DNA of 64,000 nucleotides. Origin: Anopheles merus (taxonomy: Eukaryota; Arthropoda; Insecta; Diptera; Culicidae). Location of the stretch: the NCBI RefSeq assembly GCF_017562075.2, contig NC_054083.1:26294058-26358057 (forward strand), written 5' to 3'. The first letter of the stretch is position 1. Each line of letters starts with the position of its first letter. The position numbers and the translations under genes are program-made. Of the stretch, positions 61,901 through 64,000 are shown one piece after another. Below the pieces are notes generated by a model. The model ran no database searches and was not told the DNA's origin. It saw only the letters and a program-made list of their open reading frames with translations.

Positions 61901-64000
61901 TGTCGGATCGTGGCACATTTCTGTATTTTGTACAGCGTACAAATTGATTGCCCATTGCGGTTTCATAAAGTACAACAAAATGTTCATTACACGCTTCAAC
62001 AGTATTCCCTATCGGTTTGTTGAAATTGCGAAAGAACTTGCTGAAAGTAGCAATTATTAGCGCGTTATTAATGCAAATACTATCCGATCACAAACCTCAG
62101 AGTTTATTTCAATGGTATTTAGTGTGTTTTTTTATTGTACATTTTATTGGTCCCACATGGTCAGTAGTTGTGGCTGTACTTTCAACAAAATGCAAGGTAA
62201 AAAATAAGCGGCATTAATTCATTTAGGCATGTAATAACCACACCACAGATGGTGGTTTGGATTAGTCAGCTTTCGGTTGGTAGCATTGCACGATAGTGCC
62301 AGGTTGATAGGATAATGTTCAATCTGTGTAATAGCCTTTAGTGGAAGCTAATCGTATCGTCCGCAGCGCGGTGTAGTTTATAGGTCGTTAAAATTGATTG
62401 TTTTGTTTTATGTGGTGTATGGATTGCAATGCAATTTAGCTGTAATATCAGAGATGGTGGTTTCAGTAACAGTTTCCATTTCATTGCAAATTAAGTGTAT
62501 TTTAGATTGTTTTGAATTCTTTTTGGTTTAGCCTTGACATATATTGCAATAAATGTGTTAAATGAAGCAGCATAACAGAAAAAGCTACACAATATTAATG
62601 TTAGAAGGCGACTCCTGCTGCTTAGTTCCTGAACTGCCTTGTTGATCGGAAGTCTGAGTCTGAAGTAGTCTTCAAATTTAAATTATTGGAAATATTGAAG
62701 GCTGTTGAATTCTTTAAAATAACATTCGTCATTCCTGAATTCTTTGTTGTGTGAGGATGTTTAAAACATTTTTTTCTTCTATACGTTGAGTGTAGAAGCA
62801 TGCCGATATGCTATCCATACCCTTATACTCAGAAATTCCAACAAGGATATTTCATGTGTCCAGGTGAAAGTGATCAAATTGAGAAATGATGAACTTCAGA
62901 TTCTGATACTCAGGAAATAAAGACGCCCTTGGCGTACTTCATTAGTTCTACGTCATCCCAGAACTGAAGAATACTCTTGAGCACACAGCAATATCAATCG
63001 ATATAACCATACCACAACATTGAGCTATAAAACAAACAGGGGGAACGGAAATTATGGTAGAGTCGTCAAACACAGCTTAAGTATTCTTTTGATGCACGCT
63101 TCCCCCTCTGCGTTGGCATCTTTTGCAGTACACTCTGTTGCATAGATTCACTCCCATAGCAAAACTCTGCATCCCTTTAGAGTTCATTTTTCTATTGCAT
63201 TCTCCCTAAAAAAAAAACACCACTCAAACTCTGCACCAAGAACCACTCGACCGTCAAGGCGCAAGGTGCGAACAGTAAAGGGTTTCCAGTTTCTTGTGTG
63301 CGCAGCCTAACCCACCAGAGGAGGAGGGATGTTAGCAAAAAGAGTAAGATTGTATCGTTGCTCTTGAATCCCGTTAACTGCATTAAATTTTCCACTGCAC
63401 CACACGCGCCCACCACCGAGTGATTTCCGCTCGGCTTGACGCAACCGGTGCTTCCGCCTTGTCCGGCACGCTCCAAGAGGGTTGGCAAGGGCGAGACGGT
63501 CGCCGTATCGCAGCTTCCGCCTCATCTAACAACCACCGGGTGTGCATCATTTTCACTCGAAACATACACACCCGAGTGCACTTGGTCTTGTTAGCAAGAA
63601 ACGCAAACGCCAGGACCGAGACGCGCTTCCCAAACTTCGACTCGCCCGCCGTCTGCTGTCCCGCTTTATTAATAATGAGATTTCCTTCACTTGACTCTCG
63701 AGTCGGGCTGAACCACTTCGGAGACGTAACTTCTGAAGCACACTGCTCGTTTAATAGAAGCTTAGCAAATAGGAAAAGGGGGATGGGAGGGACGCCTTGT
63801 TGTGCCGATGTTTTCGCAGCAAACGCTCTCGTACCGAAACCACGGTCGGCCCTTAAAGCAGCTCAGTCATTTGGTCCGTCTTGCAGCGACTCAGGAAATC
63901 GGTAGGAAAATGTTTGCCAAAGCTCATTCGATATTTGTAGCAGCATTTGTGTTACACAGCGGCGTAAGAGCTGTCTGGCCAAACTGGGTACTAGCTGGGC
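58935..64000. other. non-coding stretch to window end
   Basis: No gene is recognised. A CTG tract lies at 60,601-60,618 and CT at 61,088-61,101. Two short plus-strand hydrophobic frames at 61,593-61,781 (starting MKVVLNIVYHSLLLV) and 61,969-62,217 (QWYLVCFFIVHFIGPTW, reaching AAG|GTAAAA near 62,195) lie in AT-rich sequence and may be chance. The AT-rich island runs to about 63,060. The GC-richer end has long overlapping frames on both strands (63,192-63,905) without motifs. Confidence 0.5.
60601..60618. repeat. (CTG)n microsatellite
   Basis: About six CTG units. No other signal is attached. Confidence 0.85.

Overview
The window looks like nuclear DNA of a dipteran insect, most likely an Anopheles mosquito. 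I infer this from mid-range base composition with AT-rich islands, very frequent GT/CA, GA/CT and CTG microsatellites, few and badly decayed mobile elements, and a tRNA-derived SINE whose tail and core look, from memory, like Anopheles SINEs. No database search was possible. No intact, recognisable protein-coding gene, tRNA, rRNA or CRISPR array is visible in the 64 kb. Many open frames of 60 to 220 codons occur on both strands, but they overlap each other, run through microsatellites, lack paired splice sites and show no family motifs, so nearly all are treated as chance frames in GC-moderate DNA.

The best overall reading is a very long intron, or introns plus intergenic DNA, of a plus-strand gene. 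Two sites, at 22,715/22,716 and 53,821/53,822, fuse a branchpoint, pyrimidine tract and AG directly to a GT donor. That is the layout of recursive (ratchet) splice points known from long Drosophila introns. The first also has a good GTGAGT donor 46 nt downstream, giving a short exon-definition unit. Both point to plus-strand transcription, and I found no comparable site on the minus strand. Two weak plus-strand exon candidates lie outside them: one with a perfect GTAAGT donor ending at 4,771, and one bounded by AG and GTAAAC at 56,567-56,660. Their phases are compatible, which allows but does not prove a roughly 52-kb intron.

Mobile DNA sits mainly in AT-rich islands: a Tc1/mariner-type MITE with TA duplications (8,796-9,151), a SINE (about 9,459-9,670), a 5'-truncated copy of the same SINE with a 9-bp target duplication (33,920-34,097), the 3' part of a decayed non-LTR retrotransposon (about 28,199-28,800), and two rearranged copies of an unnamed repeat (12,243-12,575 and 40,288-40,880). 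A decayed minus-strand reading frame with a P-loop-like start (58,470-58,934) is not assigned to any family.

Candidate regulatory structure includes a 16-bp tandem Grainyhead-like motif present twice, a 30-bp composite of two identical 10-mers around a 10-bp palindrome, a TATA/initiator pair near 21,200, and nine long GA/CT tracts that could bind GAGA-type factors. Between these, the sequence is non-coding as far as I can see.
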